Below the pieces are notes generated by a model. That model was not told the origin of the DNA. It saw only the letters and a list, made by a program, of their open reading frames with translations, and did not search any database. A DNA stretch of 64,000 nucleotides from CAJCJE01 sp963818685 (GTDB taxonomy: Bacteria > Actinomycetota > Actinomycetes > Mycobacteriales > Pseudonocardiaceae): the NCBI GenBank assembly GCA_963818685.1, contig CAWFTJ010000004.1, positions 248,001 to 312,000 of the forward strand. The letters run 5' to 3'. The position numbers were made by a program, and so were the translations under genes. Shown here one piece after another: positions 25,234 to 35,290 of the stretch (its first letter is position 1; every line of letters begins with the position of its first letter).

Positions 25234-26379
25234 ATGGACCGCAGAAAAGCAACGCTGGGAGGCGCCGCAGTCGGTGTCGTTGCCGGTGTGGTCGGCCTCG
25301 TCGTCCTCGCCGCGCCGGCCGGGGCTGGGGCTGCCCCGACACTGCCAGCGACCACGCCGCAGGCGCTGGTGCAGTCGGTACTCACCGCCTCCGTGCCGAG
25401 CATGTCCGGCACGGTCACCATCAACAACAACCTCGGCCTGCCGGCCGTGCCCGGCATTCCCGAGCTGGCCAACGGCAACAGCCAGTTGCGCGTCTGGGCG
25501 GACGGCAACGGTCGTACCCGCGTCTCGATCCCGACCGCCTCCTCGGAACAGACCTTTGTGGACGACGGGACCACGCTGTACTCGTGGAACTCCAGCGGCC
25601 GCAAGGTCACCGAGTCGCCAGCTGGCAAGGACGGTAAGGACAGGGCAGGCCACAAGCCCAGCGGCACGCCGATGGGCACGACCACGCCGACCGACCCGGC
25701 CTCGCTGGCGAAGCAACTGGTCAGCGTGTTGCAGAACAGCAGCAACATCAGGGTCGACGGCACCGACACGGTCGCCGGCCAGCCCGCCTACGACCTGGTG
25801 CTCACGCCCAAGGCGAGCCAGCGCACCCTGCTGCGCGAAGTGAAGATCGCCATCGACGCGAACAAGCACGTCCCGCTGCAGCTGACCGTGCTCGGGGACA
25901 ACTCGTCGACCCCTGCCGTGCAGGTGGGCTTCAGCGACCTGAACTACGGCCCGCAGCAGTCCTCGCTGTTCACCTTCACCCCGCCGGCCGGCGCGACCAT
26001 CACCAAGCACACCAAGTCCGACCCGAGCAAGGCGACCAAGGACGCGTCAAAGCTCCAGCCGAAGATCGTCGGCTCCGGCTGGGACACGGTCGCGATCATC
26101 GCGATGCCCAGCGGATCGGCCAACGACCTGCCCAGCACGCCAGACGGCACCCAGGGCGGAGCCGGTATGTCGAACTGGTCCGGCGGCTCCAGCAGCAAGA
26201 GCGGGAGCAGCGACCCGCTGTCGCTGGCCCGCGAGTTCGGTTCCCCGGTCTCCGGTTCGTGGGGCTCGGGCTGGGTGATCAGCACCGATGTCGGTACCGC
26301 GCTGATCACCTCGGATGGCAGGATCGCGGTCGGTCTGGTACCTCAGCAGGTACTGACCGAAGCGCTGGGGAGCAAGTGA
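25234..26379 (+). CDS. Exported LolA/RseB-like envelope protein
   Basis: 381 residues with an N-terminal membrane-spanning or signal segment (residues 10-33, ending AGAGAAP, no lipobox). The mature part has the layout of the LolA/DUF2092 fold: repeated beta strands such as MSGTVTINNNLGLP, GNSQLRVWADGNGRTRVSIP and TVAGQPAYDLVLTP. Such proteins bind lipids or sense envelope state. A Ser/Gly-rich linker lies near residue 310. ATG at 25234 follows a GGAG site. It is directly downstream of the TCTCAG ladder and overlaps the ABC ATPase gene, so it probably works with that exporter. Confidence 0.8.
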   Translation: MDRRKATLGGAAVGVVAGVVGLVVLAAPAGAGAAPTLPATTPQALVQSVLTASVPSMSGTVTINNNLGLPAVPGIPELANGNSQLRVWADGNGRTRVSIPTASSEQTFVDDGTTLYSWNSSGRKVTESPAGKDGKDRAGHKPSGTPMGTTTPTDPASLAKQLVSVLQNSSNIRVDGTDTVAGQPAYDLVLTPKASQRTLLREVKIAIDANKHVPLQLTVLGDNSSTPAVQVGFSDLNYGPQQSSLFTFTPPAGATITKHTKSDPSKATKDASKLQPKIVGSGWDTVAIIAMPSGSANDLPSTPDGTQGGAGMSNWSGGSSSKSGSSDPLSLAREFGSPVSGSWGSGWVISTDVGTALITSDGRIAVGLVPQQVLTEALGSK

Positions 26380-27410
26380 GTACCTCGACAAGCAACAGCA
26401 GCACCGACTCCGTGGCGGCCACCGACCAGGTGGCCGCCACGGCCGGTGCCACGACAAGGCTGGCGGCACGCACACGTGGCCTGCGCAAGACTTTCCGGGG
26501 CACGGTCGCCGTCGACCGGCTCGACCTGGATGTGCCGGAAGGCTCGGTGCTGGGCATGCTCGGCCCGAACGGCTCGGGCAAGACCACCACGATCCGGATG
26601 CTGCTCGGCCTGGTGACGCCGACCGCGGGTGAGGTCGAGTTGCTCGGCCAGAAACTGCCAGGTGGAGCTGCACGGGCGTTGCCGCAGGTGGGCGCGCTGG
26701 TGGAGGGTCCTGGCTTCCATCCGTTCCTGTCCGGCCGGGAGAACCTGCGCCGATGCGCGGCGGCTGAACCGCTGCTCGCCTCGCGCGACCTCACCAAGGC
26801 GGTCGACGACGCACTGGAACAGGTCGGCCTCACCGACGCGCGCAACCGCAAGTACCGCGGTTACTCGCTCGGCATGAAGCAGCGCCTCGGCCTGGCCGCC
26901 GCGCTGCTCGTGCCCCGTCGGCTGGTGGTGCTCGACGAACCCACCAATGGCCTCGATCCGGGTGGTACCCGCGAGATCCGCCAGGTGATCGCGGACCTGC
27001 ACGCCGCGGGCACCACGGTCGTCGTGTCCTCGCACCTGCTCTCCGAGGTGCAGGCGACCTGCACGCATGTTGCCGTGCTGCACAAGGGAAACGTGGTCGC
27101 GCAGGGCGAACTCGCGCCGCTGCTTGAGGCGGGCAGCCCGACGCTGATCGTGCACACCCCGCAGGTCGAGGACGGCGTGCAGGCGTTGCGCGCCAACCGG
27201 ATCGGCGCCCGCGCTGTCACCGACGGCCTGCTCGTCGACCTGACCGGCACGTCGGCTCCGGTCGTGGTGCAGACCCTGGTCAAGGCCGAGGTTGCCGTAC
27301 ACGAGGTGCTTCGCCAGCGGGCCGATCTCGAAGAACTGTTCGCCCGCCTGACCGATTCCGAGCCGAACGGCGCGTCCGCCGTGGCGCCGGCCGAGGAGCA
27401 GATCCGATGA
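26376..27410 (+). CDS. ABC transporter ATPase
   Basis: 344-residue nucleotide-binding subunit of an ABC-2 type exporter. Walker A is GPNGSGKTT (63-71), the signature SLGMKQ (164-169) and Walker B VVLDEP (184-189), followed by SSHLLSEV (H loop). A 33-residue Ser/Thr-rich N-terminal tail precedes the domain. GTG at 26376 overlaps the upstream stop in GTGA. With the next gene it forms a drug or lipid exporter of the kind often run by an adjacent two-component system. Confidence 0.92.
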   Translation: MSTSTSNSSTDSVAATDQVAATAGATTRLAARTRGLRKTFRGTVAVDRLDLDVPEGSVLGMLGPNGSGKTTTIRMLLGLVTPTAGEVELLGQKLPGGAARALPQVGALVEGPGFHPFLSGRENLRRCAAAEPLLASRDLTKAVDDALEQVGLTDARNRKYRGYSLGMKQRLGLAAALLVPRRLVVLDEPTNGLDPGGTREIRQVIADLHAAGTTVVVSSHLLSEVQATCTHVAVLHKGNVVAQGELAPLLEAGSPTLIVHTPQVEDGVQALRANRIGARAVTDGLLVDLTGTSAPVVVQTLVKAEVAVHEVLRQRADLEELFARLTDSEPNGASAVAPAEEQIR

Positions 27411-28264
27411 CCACCGTCGCACTACCGTCGGCGTCGGCCGAACTGCGCGCGAGCCGGGCACCCTTGGGCCGGCTGCTCTGGGCCGAGGTGGTCTGGGTGT
27501 TCCGCAGGCCGCGTACGTGGATCTCGCTGATCCTGCTGGGCCTGGTGCCGATCGTGATCGCCATCGCCATCCAGGTCGGTGGTCCGCGCGGTGCGCGCGG
27601 CAGCTCGGTCTACTCGGTGATCGTCGGCAACGGTTTCGTGCTGCCGGTCGTCGCGCTCACCGCCAACCTGGCCCTGCTGTTGCCACTGGTCTCGGCGATG
27701 TGGTCAGCGGATGCGATCGCCGGCGAGGCGTCGAATGGCACGTTGCGCGGGTTGCTCATCGCACCGATCAGCCGGGTCCGGCTGTTGGGCGTGAAGGCGT
27801 TCGGCGTCGCGGTCGCGGTGCTCGCCGCGTGCGTGCTGATCGTGCTGGTCGGCCTGATCACCGGGCTGATCGTGGTCGGCTCCCAGGGCATGTTGACCAT
27901 GTCCGGCACGACACTCTCCACCGGTGCGGCCCTCGGCCGGTTGGCCATCGCCGCCGGCTGGGTGGCCGTGCAGGTGTGGGCGGTGGCCGCGATCGCGCTG
28001 GCCATCTCCACCTGGACCGAGCACCCGCTGGTCGTGCTGGCCGCGACAATAGCCGGAGCGATCGTGTTCGGCGTGCTCAGCGCGATCCCGTCGCTGAGCT
28101 TCCTGCAGCCGTACCTGCTGACCAACTCGTGGACGTCGCTCACGGACGTGCTGCGTGATCCCATGCCGTTCGACGGACTCATCCACGGCATCGAGGAGGC
28201 GGGCTGCTATCTGGTCATCGGGTTGTCCGTCGCGTTGGCCCGGATGGTCACCAGGGACGGCTGA
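27407..28264 (+). CDS. ABC-2 type transporter permease
   Basis: 285 residues with six predicted transmembrane segments (about 40-60, 78-100, 130-155, 175-200, 206-226, 255-275). The segment EASNGTLRGLLIAPISRVRLLGVK is the usual cytoplasmic coupling region of ABC-2 permeases. ATG at 27407 overlaps the ATPase stop in ATGA. Partner of the ATPase at 26376. Confidence 0.9.
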   Translation: MTTVALPSASAELRASRAPLGRLLWAEVVWVFRRPRTWISLILLGLVPIVIAIAIQVGGPRGARGSSVYSVIVGNGFVLPVVALTANLALLLPLVSAMWSADAIAGEASNGTLRGLLIAPISRVRLLGVKAFGVAVAVLAACVLIVLVGLITGLIVVGSQGMLTMSGTTLSTGAALGRLAIAAGWVAVQVWAVAAIALAISTWTEHPLVVLAATIAGAIVFGVLSAIPSLSFLQPYLLTNSWTSLTDVLRDPMPFDGLIHGIEEAGCYLVIGLSVALARMVTRDG

Positions 28265-28279
28265 GGTCAAGATGGAGTC

Positions 28280-28579
28280 ATGACCGAACTGTTGACTGAC
28301 GATCAGATCCAACAAGCTCTTGGCGGTCTCAACGGTTGGCGACAGGACCGCCAGGAGCTGGTTCGCGTTGTCGAACTGGCCGACTTCCCCACCGCGATCG
28401 CGGTCGTCGACCGGGTGGCGGAGGCGGCAGAGGCCGCGAACCACCATCCGGACATCGACATTCGCTGGCGCACGCTCACCTTCCGGCTCTCCACGCACAG
28501 CGAGGGTGGCCTGACGGCCAAGGACGTCGAGCTGGCCGGCCGGATCGACGCGATCGTCAGCGCGCAGCCGCTGGCGTAG
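28280..28579 (+). CDS. phhB: Pterin-4a-carbinolamine dehydratase
   Basis: 99-residue PCD/DCoH family protein, which dehydrates 4a-hydroxytetrahydropterin. The active-site motif is NHHPDID (H55, H56 near 54-60), preceded by WRQDRQEL and followed by the TLTFRLSTHSEGGLT strand-helix. The gene lies 15 bases after the permease gene, but by synteny (phhB-pimE-mutT2) it belongs to the core order. Its 3' end overlaps the convergent mannosyltransferase gene by 23 bases. Confidence 0.93.
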   Translation: MTELLTDDQIQQALGGLNGWRQDRQELVRVVELADFPTAIAVVDRVAEAAEAANHHPDIDIRWRTLTFRLSTHSEGGLTAKDVELAGRIDAIVSAQPLA

Positions 28580-29807
28580 CGGGTTCGACCTCGGTCGGCA
28601 CCACTCGTTGGCGCAACAGGGTGCCGATCACGACCAGGGTGACCATCCCGCACACCGGGTAGACCCAGCCGAGCAACGCGGCGTACCAGGGGTGCGGGAT
28701 GGTCCAGATCGACGGCTGGATGGCCAGCAGGATCGAGATCAGGTAACCGGACACCGCGACCAGCCACACCGTCGCGGTGACCATCGCTGCCCGTTGACCG
28801 GCGACCCGGCCGTACAGCAGCCACAACACCGCCGGAACCATCCACACCCAGTGGTGGCTCCACGAGATCGGCGACACCAGCAGTGTGCAGAACTGCACGC
28901 TCACCACCCCGGCGAGCACGTCGTTCGCGCGCACAGCCGCCCGCAACGCGAACACCAGCAGACCGACCGCGACCGCCGCCCCGACCAGCCACAACGGACC
29001 CATGCCCACGTCGTAGCCGACCGTGCGGGACAGTGCTCCGCGCAGCGACTGGTTGATCGCTGAGGCGATCGGCCCGATTCGGCTCGGGTCGTTGATCAGG
29101 TGGAACCAGTACAAAGTGGACTGAGTAGGGGACACCAGGTACGCGAGCGCGATCGTCGCCGCGAACGCCACGAACGACCAGATCGCCGCGGCCCACCGCT
29201 TCGTGGCCAGGAAATAGATCCCGGACAGCGCGGGCGTCAGCTTGATCCCCGCGGTCACGCCAACACTCAACCCGGACAGCACCGACCGCGAACTCGCCAT
29301 ACCGGCCAACACGATCGCGGCGAGCAACAGGTTGATCTGGCCATAGTTGAGCGTGGTCCGCACCGGCTCGAACCACAATGCGAGCGCGGTCCACAACATC
29401 GCCCGCCGTCGCCACACGTCCTCGTCGAAGGTGACCGAGTCGGCCCGGTCGCGAGCGATCAGCCGCAGCGACAGTCGCACCAGCCACCACAGGCAGACCA
29501 CCGAGATGATCTGCCAACCGAACTTGACCACGACCCACGGCACAAAGGACAGCACGAGGAACACCAGGGCCGCGAACGGCGGGTAGGTGAACGGCAGCGG
29601 GAACTGCGCGGAGAACTGGGTCAGCCGGTACTCGTAGAGGGTGCCGTGCAGCAGGAACGGTGACGCGTCGCGGTAGACCCGCAGGTCGATCATGGTCATC
29701 TGGGTGTTGGTCGCGACGAGCGCGAGGTGCACCAGCACGGAGAGCCCGAGCAGCCAGGGCGCCAGCGCCCTGCCCCGAGCCTCGATCACCCGCAACGTGG
29801 TCAACAC
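28557..29807 (-). CDS. pimE: PimE-like polyprenol-phosphate-mannose alpha-mannosyltransferase
   Basis: 416-residue GT-C/GT87 membrane protein with about 10 to 11 transmembrane segments. It should add an alpha-1,2-mannose to phosphatidylinositol mannosides on the outer membrane face. The first loop has MIDLRVYRD (candidate catalytic D41), then YPPFAAL, FEPVRTTLNYGQIN and SPISWSHHWVW. GTG at 29807 is preferred to TTG 29822. The gene follows another GT87-like gene with 16 bases between, and its neighbour phhB matches the mycobacterial order. Confidence 0.85.
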   Translation of the reverse strand: MLTTLRVIEARGRALAPWLLGLSVLVHLALVATNTQMTMIDLRVYRDASPFLLHGTLYEYRLTQFSAQFPLPFTYPPFAALVFLVLSFVPWVVVKFGWQIISVVCLWWLVRLSLRLIARDRADSVTFDEDVWRRRAMLWTALALWFEPVRTTLNYGQINLLLAAIVLAGMASSRSVLSGLSVGVTAGIKLTPALSGIYFLATKRWAAAIWSFVAFAATIALAYLVSPTQSTLYWFHLINDPSRIGPIASAINQSLRGALSRTVGYDVGMGPLWLVGAAVAVGLLVFALRAAVRANDVLAGVVSVQFCTLLVSPISWSHHWVWMVPAVLWLLYGRVAGQRAAMVTATVWLVAVSGYLISILLAIQPSIWTIPHPWYAALLGWVYPVCGMVTLVVIGTLLRQRVVPTEVEPATPAAAR

Positions 29808-29823
29808 CGCTCCATCCCCCAAC

Positions 29824-31164
29824 TCATGGCACGCTCGCCAGTTCTCGCTCGTCGGCGTTGTCCGCCAGTGTGCTCTGACCCAGCACGATCCCGCTGACCA
29901 GCAGCGTCGCCGCGAGCCACCACTGGTTCATGAACGTCTGCTTGTTGACCAGGTCGAATACCGCGAACACCGTGCCGGCGGAGACCAGGAACCCGGCAGG
30001 CGTCTTCGGGCAGCGCCACAACGCGATACCGAACGCGAGCACCAGGCCGACGATCAGCAGCGGCAACTGGATCGGCGCTGGCAGAATTCGCCAGATCGAC
30101 AACGCCTTGGGCGGCGCCTGTTCACCGAGAAAGAACCCGGCCGTGCACTGCGTGAACCGCGCCGGATTGATGATCACCCACGGCAATGACACCGCGGCCG
30201 CCACCCCGACGGTGCCGAGCACGCGGCGCCACCCGAACTTCGGCCAGAACAGCAGCAGCGGCAACAACAACACGAGATGTTGCTTGGTGGCCAAGGCCAG
30301 GCCGAACGGCACCATCGCCCAGTTCCACCTGCCACGCTCCATGAGCACGGCGGTCGCGACCAGCCCGACCAACAGGACCGGCTCGTTCCACGCCTGCTGC
30401 ACCACCAGCAACGACCCTGGCGTCAACGCGACCAGCGCGGCCGACACCACCCGCCCGCGCCCGCCCCCACGCCGGACGACCTGCCTGGTGAGCAACGCGC
30501 CCGCGCCGAGCAGGCACGCCCCCTCCACCCACCGCACGTCACCAAAGAGCCATTTGCTCGGCGCCGTCACGAGAAAGGTGACCGGTAGGTAGTTGAAACA
30601 GTCACTGGTCTGACCGGCCGGCACGCCGGTGAAGGACATGTTGTACGGGTTGCGGCCGTGCAGCAGCCCATCCGCGGACTGCTGGAAGATCACCCACACG
30701 TCGATGTGTGGAATGGCGCCGATGATCATCCCGGCGAACGCCAACGCGGCCAGCACCAGCGGTACCACCGCCAACCGTCCGGCCGGGAACCGCTCCCAGA
30801 ACACCAGCAACGAACTCGCGGTCGCCACGCCGCCCACGACCACACCAGGCACCAGCCAACCATTGCCAACGACATTGGTGACCGGCGGCGTCACGATCAA
30901 CGTGCCGACCGCGCCGACCGCCAACACGATCACGACCACGGACGGCGGGAAGGTCTGAAAAACCCCGAACCACATCGCGACCAGCACCGCGACCGCGACC
31001 AGGGACAGGATGACCACCCCGTGCACGCTGTAGATCGCGTAGATCGCCGTGCTCACCGCGGTCACCCAGGCGGCCACCACCAACAACGACGAGCCCCAGT
31101 CGCGGGCCGGCCCCGGAAACGACGGCTCGGCCACGCCTGCGGACATACGACGCGTGGCGGACAC
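29824..31164 (-). CDS. GT87/DUF2029-like polytopic membrane protein
   Basis: 446 residues with 11 or more hydrophobic segments. The first large loop has PHIDVWVIFQQ followed by GRNPYNMSF, the arrangement of polyprenol-phosphate-dependent mannosyltransferases. NKQTFMNQWWLAA is a further family-like stretch. It probably transfers a sugar to a cell-envelope lipid or glycan. GTG at 31164 has TAGAGT 8 bases upstream, suggesting a leaderless mRNA covering this gene and pimE. Confidence 0.75.
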   Translation of the reverse strand: MSATRRMSAGVAEPSFPGPARDWGSSLLVVAAWVTAVSTAIYAIYSVHGVVILSLVAVAVLVAMWFGVFQTFPPSVVVIVLAVGAVGTLIVTPPVTNVVGNGWLVPGVVVGGVATASSLLVFWERFPAGRLAVVPLVLAALAFAGMIIGAIPHIDVWVIFQQSADGLLHGRNPYNMSFTGVPAGQTSDCFNYLPVTFLVTAPSKWLFGDVRWVEGACLLGAGALLTRQVVRRGGGRGRVVSAALVALTPGSLLVVQQAWNEPVLLVGLVATAVLMERGRWNWAMVPFGLALATKQHLVLLLPLLLFWPKFGWRRVLGTVGVAAAVSLPWVIINPARFTQCTAGFFLGEQAPPKALSIWRILPAPIQLPLLIVGLVLAFGIALWRCPKTPAGFLVSAGTVFAVFDLVNKQTFMNQWWLAATLLVSGIVLGQSTLADNADERELASVP

Positions 31165-31172
31165 GGGATCGG

Positions 31173-31178
31173 ACTCTA
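31173..31178 (-). promoter_or_regulatory. -10 box for leaderless GT87-pimE mRNA
   Basis: TAGAGT on the minus strand, 8 bases before the GTG at 31164. Confidence 0.42.
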
Positions 31179-31192
31179 TCCAGAGTGGCCGG

Positions 31193-32272
<1,080 letters not shown>

Positions 32273-32280
32273 GACGAACC

Positions 32281-32286
32281 AGTCTA
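32281..32286 (-). promoter_or_regulatory. -10 box for leaderless ychF
   Basis: TAGACT on the minus strand, 8 bases before the GTG at 32272. Confidence 0.42.
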
Positions 32287-32317
32287 GAGCGCGCCGAGCA
32301 GTGCCCGGACCGGTGGC

Positions 32318-35290
32318 TCAGGCCGAGCGCGTCCCGCGGACCTCCAGGGTCGAGCCGGTGCGGGCCCTGCGCACCCGCAACTGGACCGGGATGCGTTGCC
32401 GCAGCTCCTCGACGTGCGACACCAGCCCGACCACCCGGCCACCCGTGCGCAGCTCGTCGAGGGTGTCCATGACCAGGTCGAGAGTGTCCGCGTCGAGCGT
32501 GCCGAACCCCTCATCGATGAACAGCGTGTCCAGCAGCGCGCCACCGGTCTCGGCGGCGACCACGTCGGCAAGGCCGAGCGCCAACGCGAGCGAGGCAAGG
32601 AACGACTCGCCGCCGGAGAGCGTTTTCGCTGGTCGGACGCGGCCCGAGTAGTCGTCGAGCACGTCGAGACCGAGACCGCCTCGTTTGCCGCGAGGCTCAC
32701 CAGCCGACGAGTGCACGAACGAGAACCGGCCCTGGCTCATCCGGCGCAGCCGCAGCGTCGCCGAATCCGCGACCTCGGCCAGCCGAGCGGCCAGCACGTA
32801 GGACCGCAGCGACATCTGGTGCGCGTTCTGGCCGCGCCCGTTCACCACGTCGGTCAACGCGACCAACTCGGCATGCCGCGCTTCGGCCGGTGCCAGCCGC
32901 TGCCATGCCCGCGTCAGCCGGGCAGCGAGTTCGGTCACCTCCTCGACCCGACGCCGCGCCTCCCGCAGAGCCGCATTGGCCGCGTCCGCACGTTCCCGCG
33001 CGGCCTCGACCAGTCGTTCCGCGCCGAGGACGTCCACATCGGTATCGATCCGGATGCCGGCAAGCTCAGGTTCGGCCAACACCGCTCGCGCGGCCGCCTC
33101 CTGCCGGTCCGCGTCGATCAGGCGCCGTTCGAGGTGGTCGATCACCTCGGTGCTCCGCGCCGCAGCAAGCGCGGTCGCCACGTCGGTGAAGTCCGCGTCG
33201 ATCGCGGCGGCGAGCACGGCGGCGCTGGCCTGTTCGGCGCGTTGTTCGGCCTGCTCCCTGGCCAGTCGGGCACCGGCCAACTCGTCGAGCTGGTCGATCA
33301 CGGTCAGCAGGTGCTCGCGCCGGGCCGCGACATCCGGGAAGTCGCCACGCGCCGCGTCCAGCCGCTCGGCACGTTCCGCGATCGCCTCGGCCAACCCGGC
33401 CCGTTCCGCGGCGATCGCCGCCCGCTCCCGTTCCGCCTCGACCTGCGCCGCGCGCAGGCCGGTCGTCTCCGCCTCCAGCCGCGCCACCTGCTCCGTGCAC
33501 GCCGGCACGGTGGCCGCCCGTTCCGTCGCGTCAACGAACTCGGCTTCCGCGGCGCCAAGGGCTTCGGCCAGTTCTTCCGGCGTGCGGCCCGCCAGCCGTT
33601 CGACGAGTGCGTCCAGCCGGTGCCGCGCCTCGGCCGCGGCCAGGCCGGTCCGTTCCCGTTCCGCGTTGGCCGCCTGCTCCGCATCGGCGACGATCCGCTC
33701 GTCCGCGTCGCGGACCGGCTCGGTGGACGTACGCGCGGGTGCCGGATGGTCGTCGGAGCCGCACACCGGACACGGCTGGTCCGCTACCAGGGCGCCGGCC
33801 AGCTCGGCCGCCATCCCGTCCAGCCTGCGCTGCCGCGCGTCCAACAACGCCTCCCTTGCCCGCTGATGCGCGTCGACCGCCGCCAGCGACGCGGCCCGGC
33901 TCGCCGCCAGCTCGGCTTCCGCGTCGGGGAGCCGGACCGCGTCGATGTGCAGCGCGCGCAGGTCGATGACCTGGGCACGGAGGCCATCGAGTCGGCCAGC
34001 GGCGCTCATCGCGGCGTCTCGTTCGGTGTGTGCGGCGAGCAGACGCCGAGGCAGGTTCGCCAACTGGTCAGCCAGCTCCACCAACCGCGTGTCCGTCCGC
34101 TCCTGCCGTCGCGTCAGCTGGGTCAGTCGGGCGCGGTCGGCGTGCTGGGCTTCGGCCTCCGCGACCAGCTGGCGCAGCCCGCCCGCTTCCTCGCGCAAGG
34201 CGCCTGCCGCGGCGCGCAACGCGGCTACCTCGCCAGTCACGTCGACCTGGCCGCCAAGGGCTGCCAGCGCCCGGCGTTCCGCTCGGCTCGCCTCCGCCAG
34301 CTCGGCCTCCGTTCGCCGTGCGGCCGCCGCCGCGACCAGCACCGGTTGGCACCGTCGCGCCGCCGACACCTCCTCGGCGACCGTCTCTCGCGCCGCGGCG
34401 CCGTTGCGCAACTCCGCCAAGGTGGCCAATGCCGCGCTCACCCGGCGGATCCGCTCGGCCAGCTCGCGCCGGTGGAGCAGTTCCTGTTCCGCGCGGAGCC
34501 GGTCCTCCCTGGCCAGCAGGTCTTCCTTGTCCGCGTCGACCGCCGCGTCCCGCAGCCGGGTATGCACCGTGGCCAGCCACTCGATGTCGGCGGGCCGCTC
34601 GTCGTCCGGCTCGACCCCACCCGCCTGCGCGACCCTGGCCAGCAACTCCCGTACGTCCTGCCGGATCTGCTCGACCGCGCGCCCCCGTTCGGCACGGGTG
34701 GTGCGGAACCAGTGCTCGACGTCGGCGAAGCGCTGTGTGCCGAACAACTTCTCCAGCAGCCGCTCGCGATCAGCGGTCTCCGCGCGCAGGAACCGGGCGA
34801 ACTCGCCCTGCGGCAACAGCACGACCTGGAAGAACTGCTCGGCGCTCATGCCGAGCAACCGGGCCACCGTGCGGTTCACCTCGTCGATGCGCGCCAACCC
34901 GTCCGGCGCGTGCCCGCTCGGCGCCCTGCCGACCCAGGTCAACGACGCCTTGGCGCGTTGCGTCGTGACGCCGCTGCCGTTCCGCTTCTGCCGCTCGTAC
35001 TCCGGCCTGCGCACGATCAGCAGCCGATGCCCCTGCACGGTGAATTCGAGCCTGACCTCGGTGACGACATCGGGTTCGGCATAGTCGCAGCGCAGCCGTT
35101 TGGTCTCGCCACGCGCGCCGGGCACCGTGCCGAACAACGCGAACGCGACCGCGTCGAGCAGTGTTGTCTTGCCTGCTCCGGTGTTGCCGTGCAGCAGGAA
35201 CAATCCATCAGCGCCCAGCGCGTCGAAATCAACGGATTCCTGCCGAGGATACGGGCCGAACGCGCGAACCTGGAGGTGGTGCAGCCTCAT
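32318..35290 (-). CDS. sbcC: Exonuclease SbcC, SMC-like subunit
   Basis: 990-residue Rad50-type ATPase. Walker A is GNTGAGKTT (35-43); a Q-loop region QVVLLPQGEFARFL follows. Two long coiled coils flank a zinc hook CPVCGSDDHP near residue 507. The C-terminal half-site has signature LSGGESFLASLALALG and Walker B LFIDEGFGTLD. With SbcD it cleaves hairpins and blocked DNA ends. ATG at 35290 overlaps the sbcD stop (ATGA). The Ala/Arg/Glu-rich coiled coil makes several open frames on the opposite strand; these are not genes. Confidence 0.95.
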   Translation of the reverse strand: MRLHHLQVRAFGPYPRQESVDFDALGADGLFLLHGNTGAGKTTLLDAVAFALFGTVPGARGETKRLRCDYAEPDVVTEVRLEFTVQGHRLLIVRRPEYERQKRNGSGVTTQRAKASLTWVGRAPSGHAPDGLARIDEVNRTVARLLGMSAEQFFQVVLLPQGEFARFLRAETADRERLLEKLFGTQRFADVEHWFRTTRAERGRAVEQIRQDVRELLARVAQAGGVEPDDERPADIEWLATVHTRLRDAAVDADKEDLLAREDRLRAEQELLHRRELAERIRRVSAALATLAELRNGAAARETVAEEVSAARRCQPVLVAAAAARRTEAELAEASRAERRALAALGGQVDVTGEVAALRAAAGALREEAGGLRQLVAEAEAQHADRARLTQLTRRQERTDTRLVELADQLANLPRRLLAAHTERDAAMSAAGRLDGLRAQVIDLRALHIDAVRLPDAEAELAASRAASLAAVDAHQRAREALLDARQRRLDGMAAELAGALVADQPCPVCGSDDHPAPARTSTEPVRDADERIVADAEQAANAERERTGLAAAEARHRLDALVERLAGRTPEELAEALGAAEAEFVDATERAATVPACTEQVARLEAETTGLRAAQVEAERERAAIAAERAGLAEAIAERAERLDAARGDFPDVAARREHLLTVIDQLDELAGARLAREQAEQRAEQASAAVLAAAIDADFTDVATALAAARSTEVIDHLERRLIDADRQEAAARAVLAEPELAGIRIDTDVDVLGAERLVEAARERADAANAALREARRRVEEVTELAARLTRAWQRLAPAEARHAELVALTDVVNGRGQNAHQMSLRSYVLAARLAEVADSATLRLRRMSQGRFSFVHSSAGEPRGKRGGLGLDVLDDYSGRVRPAKTLSGGESFLASLALALGLADVVAAETGGALLDTLFIDEGFGTLDADTLDLVMDTLDELRTGGRVVGLVSHVEELRQRIPVQLRVRRARTGSTLEVRGTRSA